From Salinisphaera sp. Q1T1-3 (GTDB lineage: Bacteria > Pseudomonadota > Gammaproteobacteria > Nevskiales > Salinisphaeraceae), in assembly GCF_003602005.1 (NCBI RefSeq), contig NZ_QZWD01000021.1, positions 1-61,360 on the forward strand: 61,360 nucleotides of DNA, in the 5' to 3' direction. Numbering within the stretch: position 1 is the stretch's first letter; the number at the start of each line of letters is the position of its first letter. A program made the translations under genes and the position numbers. Below are positions 8,567 to 18,371 of this stretch, in pieces. The notes under the pieces are model-generated. The model worked only from the letters and a program-made list of their open reading frames with translations. It ran no database searches and was not told the origin of the DNA.

Positions 8567-9331
8567 TCATCGACGAGCCAACCAGGCACGCGTCACCGCG
8601 GCCTGCGCACCCGCTGCATCCATGGCATCGATGACGACCGGCGGGTACTGCCAGTCGATGTCACGATCCGTGTGTTGTACCACACGCAGGCTGGGCGCCA
8701 CGAGCGAAAGCCCGGAAAGACGCTGTTTCCGGGCGCTATCGCAGGCCGATACCAGCGCCTGCCAGGCCGCGCTACTCGTGACGACCAGCACGGTGTGCTC
8801 ATGCAACAACGCATCCAGTCGGTCGGTATCCAGCGCCACGGCCGCACGCCGATAGAGGGCGACACGCGCGACACGCGCACCGCGTGCCACGAGTCCGTCG
8901 GCCAGCGCTTCGCGCCCGCCCTCGCCGGCCAGAATGGCAATTCGTCGCCCGGTCGGCGGCGTTCGATCCAACAGGGCCAGCAATCCTTCGCTGTCGCTGG
9001 TCTGCGGGACTTCGACTCGGGTGCCTACGAACGCCGTCAAGGCCGCGGCCGTAGCCTGGCCGACCGCGATCAGCCGGCCCGACGGCGCCCAATCGGGCGC
9101 GAGCGCACGCGCACCGGCCACGGCATTCGCAGAGGTGGCAATGACAACGTCGGCCGTTGCGGCCTCGGCCAACCCTTGTTGTGCGGCATCCGCATCGGAC
9201 GGCGCCCGGATCTCGAGCAGCGGCGCAATCGTGACTCGGGCACCCGCGGCCATCAGCCCATCGGCCCAGGCACTGGCCTGACCGGCCGGACGCGTCAGCC
9301 AGACCGCGCAGCCTGTCAGCACATCGCCCAC
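8567..9331 (-). CDS. hemD: uroporphyrinogen-III synthase
   Basis: This 254-residue enzyme closes and inverts the D ring of hydroxymethylbilane to give uroporphyrinogen III. It begins at a GTG (MGDVLTGCAVWLTRPAGQA). The family pattern of WLTRP near the start, then ATSANAV, IAVGQATAAAL and LVVTSSAAWQAL is clear. Two interleaved Rossmann-like domains are expected. It lies 9 bases downstream of hemC, supplying the next pathway step, and 33 bases upstream of hemX. Confidence 0.93.
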   Translation of the reverse strand: MGDVLTGCAVWLTRPAGQASAWADGLMAAGARVTIAPLLEIRAPSDADAAQQGLAEAATADVVIATSANAVAGARALAPDWAPSGRLIAVGQATAAALTAFVGTRVEVPQTSDSEGLLALLDRTPPTGRRIAILAGEGGREALADGLVARGARVARVALYRRAAVALDTDRLDALLHEHTVLVVTSSAAWQALVSACDSARKQRLSGLSLVAPSLRVVQHTDRDIDWQYPPVVIDAMDAAGAQAAVTRAWLARR

Positions 9332-9340
9332 GCGGTTCGA

Positions 9341-10276
9341 TCAGCCCAGTTCGGCGAGGATTCGGTCGGCGCCGGCGGCGAGCAGTCTTTCGGCCAGTCG
9401 GTGCCCGATTTCGGCGGCCTCGTCGACCGGTCCGCTGATGGCGTCGCGTACCATCACCGAGCCGTCCGGCTTGCCGACGCACGCGGTCAGGGACAGTGTG
9501 CGGCCGTCGTGGGTCGCATGGGCGGCGATCGGTAGATGACAGCTGCCCTCCAGCCGCGCGTTGACCGCACGTTCGGCATCGATACGAATATGCGTGTATT
9601 CGTCGTCGAGCCGGGCGATGCGTTCGGCGGTTTCGGTGTCGTCGGCCCGGATCTCGATACCGAGCACCCCCTGGCCGATCGCCGGCAGGCTCTGCTCCGG
9701 GGACAACTCGCAGCGGATACGACCCGCCATTTCGAGCCGTTCCAGTCCGGCACAGGCCAGCAGGATGGCGTCGTAATCGCCGGCATCCAGTTTGGCCAGG
9801 CGGGTCTGAACATTGCCACGCAGGCTCTGGATTTCCACATCAGGCCGCAGATGCTTGATCATCGCTGCCCGGCGCAGACTGGAGGTGCCCACGACCGCGC
9901 CGGCGGGCAACGCCTCCGGGCTGTCGTAATCGTTGGAGACGAACGCATCGAGCGGGCTGGCCGGCGCCAGCACGACGGGCAGCGCGAATCCCGGCGGCAG
10001 TTCGGCCGGCACATCCTTCATCGAATGCACGGCCAGATCGGCCTCACCGGCCTCCAGGGCGGCCTCGAGCTCCTTGAGGAAGAGGCCCTTGCCGCCGATC
10101 GCCGAGAGCGGCCGATCGGTCACGCGGTCCCCTTCGGTGGTAATCGGCAGCAACACCACCTCGACGTCGGGCAACGCCGTGGCCAGACGGGCCTTGACGT
10201 GCTCGGCCTGCCAGAGCGCCAGCTGTGACTGACGCGTGGCGATGCGCAGCGTGCGCGGCTTTCCTGTTTCGGTCAT
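9341..10276 (-). CDS. hemC: porphobilinogen deaminase (hydroxymethylbilane synthase)
   Basis: The 311-residue product polymerises four porphobilinogen molecules into hydroxymethylbilane. Visible landmarks are RIATRQSQLALWQ at residues 11-23, the catalytic Asp in HSMKD (Asp88), TSSLRRAA at 131-138 and Cys246 in ARLEGSCHLPI, the attachment point of the dipyrromethane cofactor. The start ATG overlaps the algR stop in an ATGA, so expression is coupled to the two-component genes upstream, an arrangement also seen in Pseudomonas. Confidence 0.97.
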   Translation of the reverse strand: MTETGKPRTLRIATRQSQLALWQAEHVKARLATALPDVEVVLLPITTEGDRVTDRPLSAIGGKGLFLKELEAALEAGEADLAVHSMKDVPAELPPGFALPVVLAPASPLDAFVSNDYDSPEALPAGAVVGTSSLRRAAMIKHLRPDVEIQSLRGNVQTRLAKLDAGDYDAILLACAGLERLEMAGRIRCELSPEQSLPAIGQGVLGIEIRADDTETAERIARLDDEYTHIRIDAERAVNARLEGSCHLPIAAHATHDGRTLSLTACVGKPDGSVMVRDAISGPVDEAAEIGHRLAERLLAAGADRILAELG

Positions 10277-11040
10277 TGAACGCTGTCCCGGTTCGTGAGT
10301 TCGTCGGCCAGCAGCGCGCGCACGTCGGCCAGCCGCCGGCGGGAGACCGGAACGGTGTGATGATGGTGTGCGATCGTCAGCGCGGCGCTGCCGTCGTCAT
10401 TGTATTTGAGACCGGTCACATGTGCCCGGGCGACCAGTGCCTTGCGGTGCACCCGAACGAAGGTTTCGGCCAGCGATTGCTCGAGCTGGGCCAGCGACTG
10501 TTCGATGAGCAGTTCGCCGTGCAGATGGAATACCGACGTGTACTTGTGGTCGGCCCAGAAATACATGATGTCGCGAATGGCCACACGTTCGATGCCCTCG
10601 CGTGTGCGGGCGCTGACATAGCCACTGGCGGTGCCGATATCGACCTGATCGGCAAGTGCGGCGAACTGCGCACGGCTGGGCTGGCGGGCCCGCATCAAGG
10701 CTGCGGCCAGATCGTCGCGACGTACCGGCTTGAGCAGATAACCGGCACAGGCACTGTTATGCGCCGACAGCGCGTGCTCGCTGTGGGCCGTGACGAAGAT
10801 CACCGCCGGCGGCAGCTCGTTACGGGACAGCTCCCCGGCGATCTCCAGCCCGTCGACGCCGGGCATGTGGACATCGAGCAATACGGCGTCGGGCTTGAGA
10901 TCCCCGACTTCGGCCAGGGCATCGCGGGCGTTGCCGATCTCGCCGATCACGGAATAGCCCGGAAAGGTTTCCACCATTCGACGCAACCGTTCCCGGGCCA
11001 ACGGCTCGTCATCCACGATCACCACATTCATGTCATTCAT
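10273..11040 (-). CDS. algR: AlgR-type LytTR response regulator
   Basis: The protein has 255 residues. The receiver domain (about 1-120) shows the acid pocket VDDE (Asp10, Asp11), phospho-acceptor Asp56 in LLDVHMPG, the TAH switch and the KP near 105. The C-terminal LytTR DNA-binding domain starts around residue 145 (GIERVAIRDIMYFWADHKYTSVF) and includes FVRVHRKALVA. In Pseudomonas, AlgR controls alginate, type IV pili and virulence genes. Here the regulon is unknown. The start overlaps algZ by 8 bases and the stop overlaps hemC. Confidence 0.94.
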   Translation of the reverse strand: MNDMNVVIVDDEPLARERLRRMVETFPGYSVIGEIGNARDALAEVGDLKPDAVLLDVHMPGVDGLEIAGELSRNELPPAVIFVTAHSEHALSAHNSACAGYLLKPVRRDDLAAALMRARQPSRAQFAALADQVDIGTASGYVSARTREGIERVAIRDIMYFWADHKYTSVFHLHGELLIEQSLAQLEQSLAETFVRVHRKALVARAHVTGLKYNDDGSAALTIAHHHHTVPVSRRRLADVRALLADELTNRDSVQ

Positions 11041-12079
11041 CTCGTCGCTGCGGCACGATCAACAGCACGGTGAACCAGCCTTCATCCTGCACAAAGTCGA
11101 GCTGTGCTGCATCGCCGTAAGTCAATGCCAGTCGATTCCGGATATTGGCGATCGCCTGGCGGTGCCCGGGTACGTCCGGCACGCCATACGCCATCGGATT
11201 ACGCACGCGTACGTGAAGCATGTCGTTGTCCAGCCAGGCCGTCAGCGACACGGTGCCCCCCTCCGGCAACCGTGCCACCCCGTGTCCGATGGCGTTTTCC
11301 ACCAGCGGCTGGATCGACAACGACGGCAGCCGTGCACGGCGCGCGGCCTCGGAAATGTCTCGCTCGAGGGTCAGACGCTCGCTCAGCCGCAGTTTCTCGA
11401 TACGGACATAGGCCTCGATCAGCGTCATCTCGTCGGCCAGCGTCACCAACCCCGGCGCGTCGCCGCCCGACAGCCGCGCACGCAGCAGCGCGGCCAGATC
11501 CTCGAGCGCGGTCTCGGCCTCAACCGGGCGAACCGCCGTCAGGGCCGCCGCGCTGTTGAGCGCGTTGAACAGGAAATGAGGTTCGATCCGGGCCTGCAAG
11601 GCCTCGAGCCGGGCCTGGGTCTCGGTCTCGGCACGCGCCTGCCAGGAAGCGCGCAACCAGAAATAGCGCAGTCCGAGCGCGCCCACCACGCCGCTGATGC
11701 CCAGACTCCGCATCACGAACGCCATCGGACTGACGCCTTCGAGCAGGACCCAGAACCCGGTATAGGGCCCGGCCAGGAGCGTGATTTCCGTGATCACGAA
11801 CGTGATCAGCAACAGACTGATGTAGGACACCAGCATGACCTGCCGGGTACTGAGGTTGGCGGCCTGGCGCCGAATCAGACACAGCGCGGCCGCGCTGACG
11901 ATGCCGATCCACTGCAGGTAGACCGACAGCAGGAACAGCAGCCGCCACACATCGGCCGAGCGCGAACTGCCGAGCGCGAGAATGATAGCCACCGCTTCGC
12001 AGACCGCCAGCACACGCAGGATACGGGCACCGGTACAGAAATCCGGCAGGATCGTGCGGGTGTCGGGAGAAAGCGGCAT
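11033..12079 (-). CDS. algZ: AlgZ/FimS-type sensor histidine kinase (His_kinase family)
   Basis: This 348-residue membrane sensor of the LytS-like class has four or more hydrophobic helices between about 20 and 145, then the phospho-acceptor block ARIEPHFLFNALNSAAAL with His168. An ATPase domain follows with LSIQPLVENAIGHG as the N box. The class lacks the usual G1/G2 layout, which is normal for AlgZ. It is the first gene of the operon reaching to 4495. The partner regulator overlaps it by 8 bases. The divergent argH promoter lies in the 108-base gap upstream. Confidence 0.93.
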   Translation of the reverse strand: MPLSPDTRTILPDFCTGARILRVLAVCEAVAIILALGSSRSADVWRLLFLLSVYLQWIGIVSAAALCLIRRQAANLSTRQVMLVSYISLLLITFVITEITLLAGPYTGFWVLLEGVSPMAFVMRSLGISGVVGALGLRYFWLRASWQARAETETQARLEALQARIEPHFLFNALNSAAALTAVRPVEAETALEDLAALLRARLSGGDAPGLVTLADEMTLIEAYVRIEKLRLSERLTLERDISEAARRARLPSLSIQPLVENAIGHGVARLPEGGTVSLTAWLDNDMLHVRVRNPMAYGVPDVPGHRQAIANIRNRLALTYGDAAQLDFVQDEGWFTVLLIVPQRRDE

Positions 12080-12143
12080 TGCCGACAGTAATGAAACCGC
12101 AACCGTCCGGCGTCAACTCCGGCATTCCCCGGATCCGGGCCAT

Positions 12144-12152
12144 TGCTATACT
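12144..12152 (+). promoter_or_regulatory. extended -10 promoter element for argH
   Basis: TGCTATACT matches the extended -10 form (TGn followed by TATACT) and ends 35 bases before the argH ATG. The upstream -35 position has only a weak TTCCCC at 12125-12130, consistent with an extended -10 promoter. It lies in the intergenic region shared with divergent algZ. Confidence 0.6.
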
Positions 12153-12187
12153 CGCAAGCCCTTTTTCCATGCACGGTCCGCGCACCG

Positions 12188-13579
12188 ATGAGCACGCAAT
12201 CGAGCCACCAGACCTGGGGCGGGCGCTTCGCCGAAGGCCCGGATGCCCGCGTCGCCGCATTCACCGAATCGATCTCTTTCGAAGCCCGACTCGCGCCCTA
12301 CGATATCCAGGGTTCGATCGCCCATGCGCGCATGCTCTCGCACGTGGGTGTTCTGCAGTCGGACGAGTTCGAAACGATTCGTGGCGGCCTCGAGGCCATC
12401 GGCGAGCGCATCGCCGTCGGCGACTTCACGTGGGACCCGGCGCTCGAAGACGTGCACATGAATATCGAGGCCCGCCTGACCGAGGACATCGGCGCGCTCG
12501 GCAAGAAACTGCACACCGCGCGCTCGCGCAACGACCAGGTGGCCACCGATGTTCGCCTGTGGCTGCGCGCGACGATCGACTCGCTGATCGGCGAGGTCAA
12601 CCGCCTGCGGCGCGGCCTCATCGGCCTGGCCGACCATCACGCCGAGACCGTCATGCCGGGCTTTACGCATCTGCAGGTCGCCCAGCCGGTCACGTTCGGC
12701 CACCACATGCTGGCCTGGCAGGCGATGCTCGCGCGCGACGCAGAGCGGCTCGGCCAGATTCGCGCCCGCGCCAACAAGCTGCCGCTCGGGGCTGCTGCAC
12801 TGGCCGGCACCACGTTCGCGATCGATCGCGAGATGGTCGCGCAGGAGCTCGGCTTCGACGATGTGATCGACAATTCGCTGGACGCTGTCTCGGATCGCGA
12901 TTTCGCTATCGACTTCGTCTCGGCGGCCACCACGATCATGATGCATCTGTCGCGTTTTTCCGAGGAACTGATCCTCTGGATGAGCCCGGCCTTCGGCTTC
13001 GTCGAGCTGCCGGATCGCTACTGCACGGGCAGTTCGATCATGCCGCAGAAGAAAAACCCCGATGTCGCCGAGCTCACGCGCGGCAAGACCGCCCGTGTCC
13101 AGGGTCATCTCACCGCCCTGGTCACCCTGATGAAAGGCCAGCCGCTGGCCTACAACCGGGATAATCAGGAAGACAAGGTGCCGATGTTCGACACCGCCGA
13201 CACTGTCGGCGCGTGCGTGGCGCTGTTCGCGGATATGATGCCGCACGTCGCAGTCGATGCCGCGGCCTGTCGCAACGCGGCCCGGCGCGGTTTCGCGACC
13301 GCCACCGATCTGGCCGATTATCTGGTGCGGGCCGGCGTGGCCTTCCGCGATGCGCATGAAATCGTCGGCAACTGTGTTTCACGTGCGATCCACGAGGATT
13401 GCGACCTGGCCGAGCTGACGCTGGCCACGCTGCAGGAATACAGCACGGCAATCGGCGCGGATGTCTACGAGATTCTCACGCTCGACGGCTCGGTGGCCGC
13501 GCGCGACCATCTCGGCGGCACGGCCCCATCGCAGGTGCGGGCGGCCGCTGCCCGAGCGCGAGCGACGCTCGGCGACTGA
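12188..13579 (+). CDS. argH: argininosuccinate lyase
   Basis: The 463-residue enzyme splits argininosuccinate into arginine and fumarate, the last step of arginine synthesis. The start [17 protein letters not shown] was chosen because WGGRF sits about 10 residues into all members. [10 protein letters not shown] is at 109-118, the catalytic-region His161 lies in GFTHLQ, and the superfamily signature [11 protein letters not shown] with the catalytic Ser pair is at 281-291. Full length for the family. An upstream in-frame TTG at 12143 would add 15 residues, but it sits on the -10 element. A small DUF1269 gene follows after 11 bases. Confidence 0.97.
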   Translation: MSTQSSHQTWGGRFAEGPDARVAAFTESISFEARLAPYDIQGSIAHARMLSHVGVLQSDEFETIRGGLEAIGERIAVGDFTWDPALEDVHMNIEARLTEDIGALGKKLHTARSRNDQVATDVRLWLRATIDSLIGEVNRLRRGLIGLADHHAETVMPGFTHLQVAQPVTFGHHMLAWQAMLARDAERLGQIRARANKLPLGAAALAGTTFAIDREMVAQELGFDDVIDNSLDAVSDRDFAIDFVSAATTIMMHLSRFSEELILWMSPAFGFVELPDRYCTGSSIMPQKKNPDVAELTRGKTARVQGHLTALVTLMKGQPLAYNRDNQEDKVPMFDTADTVGACVALFADMMPHVAVDAAACRNAARRGFATATDLADYLVRAGVAFRDAHEIVGNCVSRAIHEDCDLAELTLATLQEYSTAIGADVYEILTLDGSVAARDHLGGTAPSQVRAAAARARATLGD

Positions 13580-13590
13580 GACCGCTCGAC

Positions 13591-14088
13591 ATGACGAACC
13601 GACTCCACGTGCTGCTGGCCGATACGGCCATCGCCGAACGCACGGTCATGGCCCTGCGCGAACAAGGTATCGCCGACGAGGCGCTGCACGCCGTTGCCCG
13701 TCATGACCCGGACCACCCCCTGCCCGACGCGGGCCTGCTGGAGACCACGGATATCGCCGGGGCGAGCGGCCGCGGCGCCATGGCCGGGGCCGCGACCGGC
13801 GCGCTGGCCGGCATGGCCGCATTGGTCTTTCCGCCGCTGGGGCTGATCCTCGGCGGCGCCGGGGTGGCGGCTTCGACGTTGGCCGGTGCCGGCGTCGGTG
13901 CATGGATCGCCTCGATGATCGGCGTCAGCGAGTCCTCGGACACGGTTGCCGCCTACGAACAGGCCATCGCCGACGGTCAGGTGCTGCTGTTGATCGACGT
14001 GCCCGACGACCAGCAGGCCGCCTTGATCGAGCGCCTCGAAGAGATTGCCCCCGACGCCGACGTCCAGGATGCCGGTGCCATCGACTAG
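13591..14088 (+). CDS. DUF1269-type membrane protein with glycine-zipper hairpin
   Basis: This 165-residue protein starts MTNRLHVLLADTAIAERTVM. A short soluble N-terminal domain is followed by two closely spaced Gly/Ala-rich membrane segments (about 65-85 and 88-115: GALAGMAALVFPPLGLILGG and AGVAASTLAGAGVGAWIASM) and a C-terminal soluble part (VLLLIDVPDDQQAALIERLEEI). This is the layout of DUF1269 proteins, whose role is unknown. It probably shares the argH transcript (11-base gap). Its TAG stop codon is the first base triplet of a dispersed repeat that begins there. Confidence 0.72.
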   Translation: MTNRLHVLLADTAIAERTVMALREQGIADEALHAVARHDPDHPLPDAGLLETTDIAGASGRGAMAGAATGALAGMAALVFPPLGLILGGAGVAASTLAGAGVGAWIASMIGVSESSDTVAAYEQAIADGQVLLLIDVPDDQQAALIERLEEIAPDADVQDAGAID

Positions 14089-14165
14089 GGCCTGTTGAGG
14101 TTTCGTTCGAGCGCCTTTTCGTCGAGAGACCGCCGTGTGTCCTGCAAGGCGCGCACCGTGGCGCG
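14086..14165 (+). repeat. GGCCTGTT-headed dispersed intergenic repeat, copy 1
   Basis: About 63 bases starting TAGGGCCTGTTGAGG are nearly identical to 47876-47940 and related, in inverted form, to 59662-59722. Within it GCGCC...GGCGC can form a stem closing over about 40 bases. In copies 1 and 2 the repeat begins exactly at the TAG stop codon of the gene to its left. No transposase is nearby. Confidence 0.8.
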
Positions 14166-14269
14166 GGCCGGCACACGGCACGACGAAACGGCAGATGGCG
14201 AGCCGGTCCCATCCCGACGACCGAGCGCCGGACGCATTGCCAGGATGCGGCCGGCTTCGGCCCGCGAGC

Positions 14270-15136
14270 CTATCGATCGAACAGATCGGCTCGGCGTCGA
14301 TACAACGCCGAAATGTCCTCGTCGCCGTGACCGTCGGCCATCAGCGCGTCGTATTCCTCGCGTGTCTGGGCCGCCAGCGGCAGCCGCCCACCGTTGTTCT
14401 CGGCCATGTGCAGACAGATGCCGAGGTCCTTGTGGTGATGCTTGAGCTTGAAGCCCGGCTCGTAGACGTCGGCGACCATGGTCTTGCCGCGATGATTGAC
14501 GAACCAATTACCGGCCGCGCCAGCACCGACGACATCGACGACCTTGTCCAGCGGCAGCTCGACGGCGGCGGCGAAACGCATCGCCTCGCAAACGGCCTGG
14601 TTGATGCCGGCGACCATGATCTGGTTCACGGCCTTGGTGGCCTGGCCGGCCCCGACCGGCCCCATGTGCGTTACGCCGCTGCCCATGGCCGACAGCACGT
14701 CGTGCACGCGCGCAAAGACCGTTTCATCGGCCCCTACCATGATCGACAGGGTGGCGTTCTTGGCGCCTTCCGTGCCGCCGGAAACCGGCGCATCGACGAA
14801 AGCCGCGCCACGGTCGTTGACGCGACGCGCGGCCTCGCGTGCGGTATCGCTGGCAACCGTCGAACAATCGATGACGATGTGATCAGCGGTCAAGGCCGGC
14901 GCCAGCGCATCGATCATCTCCAGAACATCGGCATCGGCCGACACGCACAGCACCAGCACCTCGGCCTGCTCGGCGGCCATCGCCGGTTCGGCAACCGCGC
15001 TGACATCGTGTTCCTCGGCGAATGCCTCGGCCTTCGCGCCGGTGCGGTTGTAGACCGCGGCGAGCGAGCCGGCCGCCTTGAGATTCGCGGCCATGCCGTA
15101 GCCCATGCCACCCAGCCCCAGAAACGCAGTCTTCAT
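14270..15136 (-). CDS. beta-hydroxyacid dehydrogenase (3-hydroxyisobutyrate dehydrogenase family)
   Basis: This 288-residue NAD(P)-dependent oxidoreductase has the dinucleotide site FLGLGGMGYGMA at residues 5-16, the substrate-loop signature DAPVSGG at 115-121, and the catalytic lysine K168 in GQATKAVNQ. The family covers 3-hydroxyisobutyrate dehydrogenase, tartronate semialdehyde reductase and succinic semialdehyde reductases, and the sequence does not decide among them. It stands alone, convergent with the DUF1269 gene and divergent from the DUF748 gene. Confidence 0.88.
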   Translation of the reverse strand: MKTAFLGLGGMGYGMAANLKAAGSLAAVYNRTGAKAEAFAEEHDVSAVAEPAMAAEQAEVLVLCVSADADVLEMIDALAPALTADHIVIDCSTVASDTAREAARRVNDRGAAFVDAPVSGGTEGAKNATLSIMVGADETVFARVHDVLSAMGSGVTHMGPVGAGQATKAVNQIMVAGINQAVCEAMRFAAAVELPLDKVVDVVGAGAAGNWFVNHRGKTMVADVYEPGFKLKHHHKDLGICLHMAENNGGRLPLAAQTREEYDALMADGHGDEDISALYRRRADLFDR

Positions 15137-15284
15137 GAAAATCGTCCGTCGTTGAGTACGGGCCGATGATAAGGTTTGTGGTCATCCCGCCCCAAGCCGG
15201 GCGCTCGATCCGTTCCCGCGTATGACGCGCCTCATCGCTGATCCACTGCCAGGGCCGATGGCTCCGTCGGGGCTCGTCTGAGCC

Positions 15285-18200
15285 GTGACGCGACGACGCC
15301 CTCGCAAGCGAAACGCTTTTCTTGGCACCGGCACGCTGATCGCGCTGGTGGGCGTGGCTGCGGCCGTTGCGCCGCCCTACATCGTGCGGTATGCGCTCGT
15401 CGACTATCTCGAATCCCAGGGCCTGAGCGTCGACATCGGTCAGGTCGAGGCCAATCTGCTGACCGGCCATGTCGCGATCGACAACGCCCGGGCGACCGAT
15501 GGCCAGGGCCACGGCTTCGTCATCGGCCATCTCGGTCTGGATATTCGCTACAGCCCTCTTTTCGATCATCGCGTGGTCGTGCAATCGCTCACGCTATCGG
15601 GCGCTCGTCTCGATGTGACGCGGCTACCGGACAACGGCTTTCGCATCGCCGGCATGACATTCGGCAAGTCGTCGAGCAGCCAGACGACGAAGAACGACTG
15701 GCAGTTCGGGCTGAACGAGGTCTCGCTCGAGGCGCTGGCGATCCACTATCGGCAGCCGGCGCGCGGCCCGCAGGCCGCGATCGACCAGGTGATCACCCTC
15801 AATGCCTCGCAGGCATCCCACATCACCAGCTGGGACACGGATCGCGCGAGCCCGCTACAGGCGAACATCGGGGTCGACGGCGGCAGTATCGCGCTGTCCG
15901 GCCATGTCACGCCGTTCGGCAAGACACGCGGCGCCCGGATACACGTGGTAACCCACGATTTCCCGCTCGGGCTGGTCGCACCGCTGGCGCGCTCGGCGGG
16001 CATCGACCGGGCCCGCGGGCGTCTCGATACCGATCAGCGCATCACGGTCTCCTACACCGCCGACAAGTCGCTCCATGCCACGACCGAAGGCCGTGTGGCC
16101 CTGTCGAAACTCGCGATCGCGCGCGAACGCGGCCTGGATTTGAAAGCCGGCCAACTCGCCTGGCAGGGCCGAGCGCAAATGAACCTGCTGCGCGCCGACG
16201 GCAAGCCGGGCGAAATCGATACCACCGGTCGGTTCAGCCTCACCGATCTATCGATGCAGCAGGGCCAGACATTCGATCTGCGCGCGAAACACGCGACCTG
16301 GCAAGGCAAGGGCGAGACCACCCTGGACAATCCGTTCCGGCTTTCCACACATGGCACCTACGACGACAGCGGCGTGACACTGAAGGCCGCGCGGCAGATC
16401 GCCCTGTCGGCCGACAGCGAACATCTGTCGGGCGATATCGAGATCACGGTCGGCGACGCCAACACCACGATCGTCAGCAACGGCCAATACAATTCGCGCG
16501 CGCTGCGCTTCGCTGTGCCGGGCTCACTGTCCACGGCGACCGACAGTCTGGCCTGGGATGGCACCACACAGACCACGCTCACAACGGATGCGACGCGCAT
16601 CAATACCTACGGCCGCCTCGACGGGAAGAAACTCGATTTCCGGATTCCGGCGACCAGTGACTTCACCGCCGACGATGTTACCTGGCGCGGCGAGACCCAC
16701 ATCGACAGCGGCCAGCTCTTTGTCCACGACGCCGCCGGGCATCTCGTGACCGAACACGCCCGACTGACCATTCCCGACGTGCCGATGGCGTTCAACGCAA
16801 AACGCTTCATCTTCGACGGCCGCTACGGCCAGCAGCCGACGGCCGGCGGCGACACGCTCAAGGTCGTGCTCGACGGCAATGCCGTGGCCAGCGCGCTGGA
16901 TATCATGAACACCCGCATCGGGGCCTCCTGGCTGACGGCGATGGAAAACGATGCCACCGGCATTCACATCGACGGGCTGTCGAACATCCACGTCGATGCC
17001 CTCAAGACCAGCGGCATACGTCTGCTGGCCGATACCGACACCGATGCCTCGGTCGTCCAGGCGGTCTCGCTCGATGCCAAGCAGTTCCAGCTCGATGACC
17101 TGCTGCACTATTCGCTGAACTCGCTCACGCTCGGCGATGCCATCGTGCATCTACGTCGCGACGACAAGGGCATGGGCGTGATCAGCGAATATCTGGGCGC
17201 CACGGCCTCCAAGAAGAACGACACCGCCGCCAGCGACAAGACCGACGACGGCCAGAGCACGGGCGCGGCACCACAGGACGGCGATGGCGCCGACCAAGGC
17301 AGTGCCAACCGTGCGACCTATGCAATCAAGCATCTCGGCATCAGCGGCCCGGCCGTGTATTTCACCGATGTCTCGACCGAACCGACCGTGCGACTGCATG
17401 GCATGGATCTGAACTTCGTGCTTGACGGGCTCGATACGGCCAGGCCGGATCACGATGCGAATTATCGACTGTCGCTGGATATCGGCGCCTACGGCCATTT
17501 CGACAGCGTAGGCAGCATCGCGCCGATGGCATCCGGGGGCATGAACATGGATATCCGGGCCTGGCTGCGCTCGCTGGCCATGCCGCCCCTGTCGGGTTAT
17601 CTCAATGCCGCGATGGGGCGCAAGATCGGGCGTGGGGCGATCGACGGCACGCTCGATCTGAAAGCCAAGAAAGGCCAGCTCAACGGCAAGCTCGATGCCA
17701 CCGTGGCCAACTTTCGCCTGGCCAACGACGACGGCAAGACGACCGAGATCGCTCTCGGCATCAACATGGAAAGCGCGCTCGCCCTGATCCGCGGCGAGGA
17801 TGACGAATTCCACTTCCAGACCAAGATTCTGGGCGATGTCACCAACCCGTACTTCTCGCTCGACAACCTGGTTCGCGAGGCGGTGTTGGCCGGACTGCGC
17901 ACCGCGCTGCTGTCCACCTATTCGCCGGTCGGCATCCTCAACAAGGCGCGTAATGCCTTTCTGAACCTGTTCCGGTCAGTCGAGGGACGGCCGGCGAAAT
18001 TCCGCGAGGGCAAGCACTATGTCCGCCCGGAGGACCGCCACTATCTCGGCTTGATCGCCCAGGGCATGGACCGGAATCCGGACTGGACGCTCACGATCCA
18101 GGGTCAGGCCACGCCGGCCGATGCCAAGGCGATGTCGCTTTTCCAGGACAGCACCCATCTGAACAGCGCGAACCGGCTGAAGCTGGAGCAACTCGCCCGC

Positions 18201-18341
18201 CAACGCGAGGAAGCCGTGCGCGATTATCTGGCCGCGCGCGGGGTGAGTCCGAAGCGCATCGTCGGACGCCCACCCCAGGTCATCGAGACAGAAGATGCTG
18301 AACCGTTGGTCCGCTTCACGCTCGACAAGCATGCCGATTGA
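15285..18341 (+). CDS. DUF748-domain AsmA-like envelope protein
   Basis: The product is large (1018 residues) and starts at a GTG: a basic cap, one N-terminal transmembrane helix (about 12-32: LGTGTLIALVGVAAAVAPPY), then a long periplasmic region of repetitive beta strands, as in AsmA/TamB-like bridge proteins. An acidic low-complexity insert lies near residues 640-675 (NDTAASDKTDDGQSTG). The C-terminal block (TLTIQGQATPADAKAM, then REEAVRDYLAARGVSPKRI) is typical of DUF748 proteins. Such proteins are thought to help move phospholipid or assemble the outer membrane, but this one's role is inferred. It is monocistronic and convergent with speA. Confidence 0.78.
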   Translation: MTRRRPRKRNAFLGTGTLIALVGVAAAVAPPYIVRYALVDYLESQGLSVDIGQVEANLLTGHVAIDNARATDGQGHGFVIGHLGLDIRYSPLFDHRVVVQSLTLSGARLDVTRLPDNGFRIAGMTFGKSSSSQTTKNDWQFGLNEVSLEALAIHYRQPARGPQAAIDQVITLNASQASHITSWDTDRASPLQANIGVDGGSIALSGHVTPFGKTRGARIHVVTHDFPLGLVAPLARSAGIDRARGRLDTDQRITVSYTADKSLHATTEGRVALSKLAIARERGLDLKAGQLAWQGRAQMNLLRADGKPGEIDTTGRFSLTDLSMQQGQTFDLRAKHATWQGKGETTLDNPFRLSTHGTYDDSGVTLKAARQIALSADSEHLSGDIEITVGDANTTIVSNGQYNSRALRFAVPGSLSTATDSLAWDGTTQTTLTTDATRINTYGRLDGKKLDFRIPATSDFTADDVTWRGETHIDSGQLFVHDAAGHLVTEHARLTIPDVPMAFNAKRFIFDGRYGQQPTAGGDTLKVVLDGNAVASALDIMNTRIGASWLTAMENDATGIHIDGLSNIHVDALKTSGIRLLADTDTDASVVQAVSLDAKQFQLDDLLHYSLNSLTLGDAIVHLRRDDKGMGVISEYLGATASKKNDTAASDKTDDGQSTGAAPQDGDGADQGSANRATYAIKHLGISGPAVYFTDVSTEPTVRLHGMDLNFVLDGLDTARPDHDANYRLSLDIGAYGHFDSVGSIAPMASGGMNMDIRAWLRSLAMPPLSGYLNAAMGRKIGRGAIDGTLDLKAKKGQLNGKLDATVANFRLANDDGKTTEIALGINMESALALIRGEDDEFHFQTKILGDVTNPYFSLDNLVREAVLAGLRTALLSTYSPVGILNKARNAFLNLFRSVEGRPAKFREGKHYVRPEDRHYLGLIAQGMDRNPDWTLTIQGQATPADAKAMSLFQDSTHLNSANRLKLEQLARQREEAVRDYLAARGVSPKRIVGRPPQVIETEDAEPLVRFTLDKHAD

Positions 18342-18371
18342 CTCCCGGCTCGGCGACACGCCCGGACGCGG

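Noticed and set aside
12146-13357. 403-codon minus-strand open frame opposite argH
   Set aside because: Shadow of argH; composition is typical of antisense frames and the true strand carries the ArgH signature.
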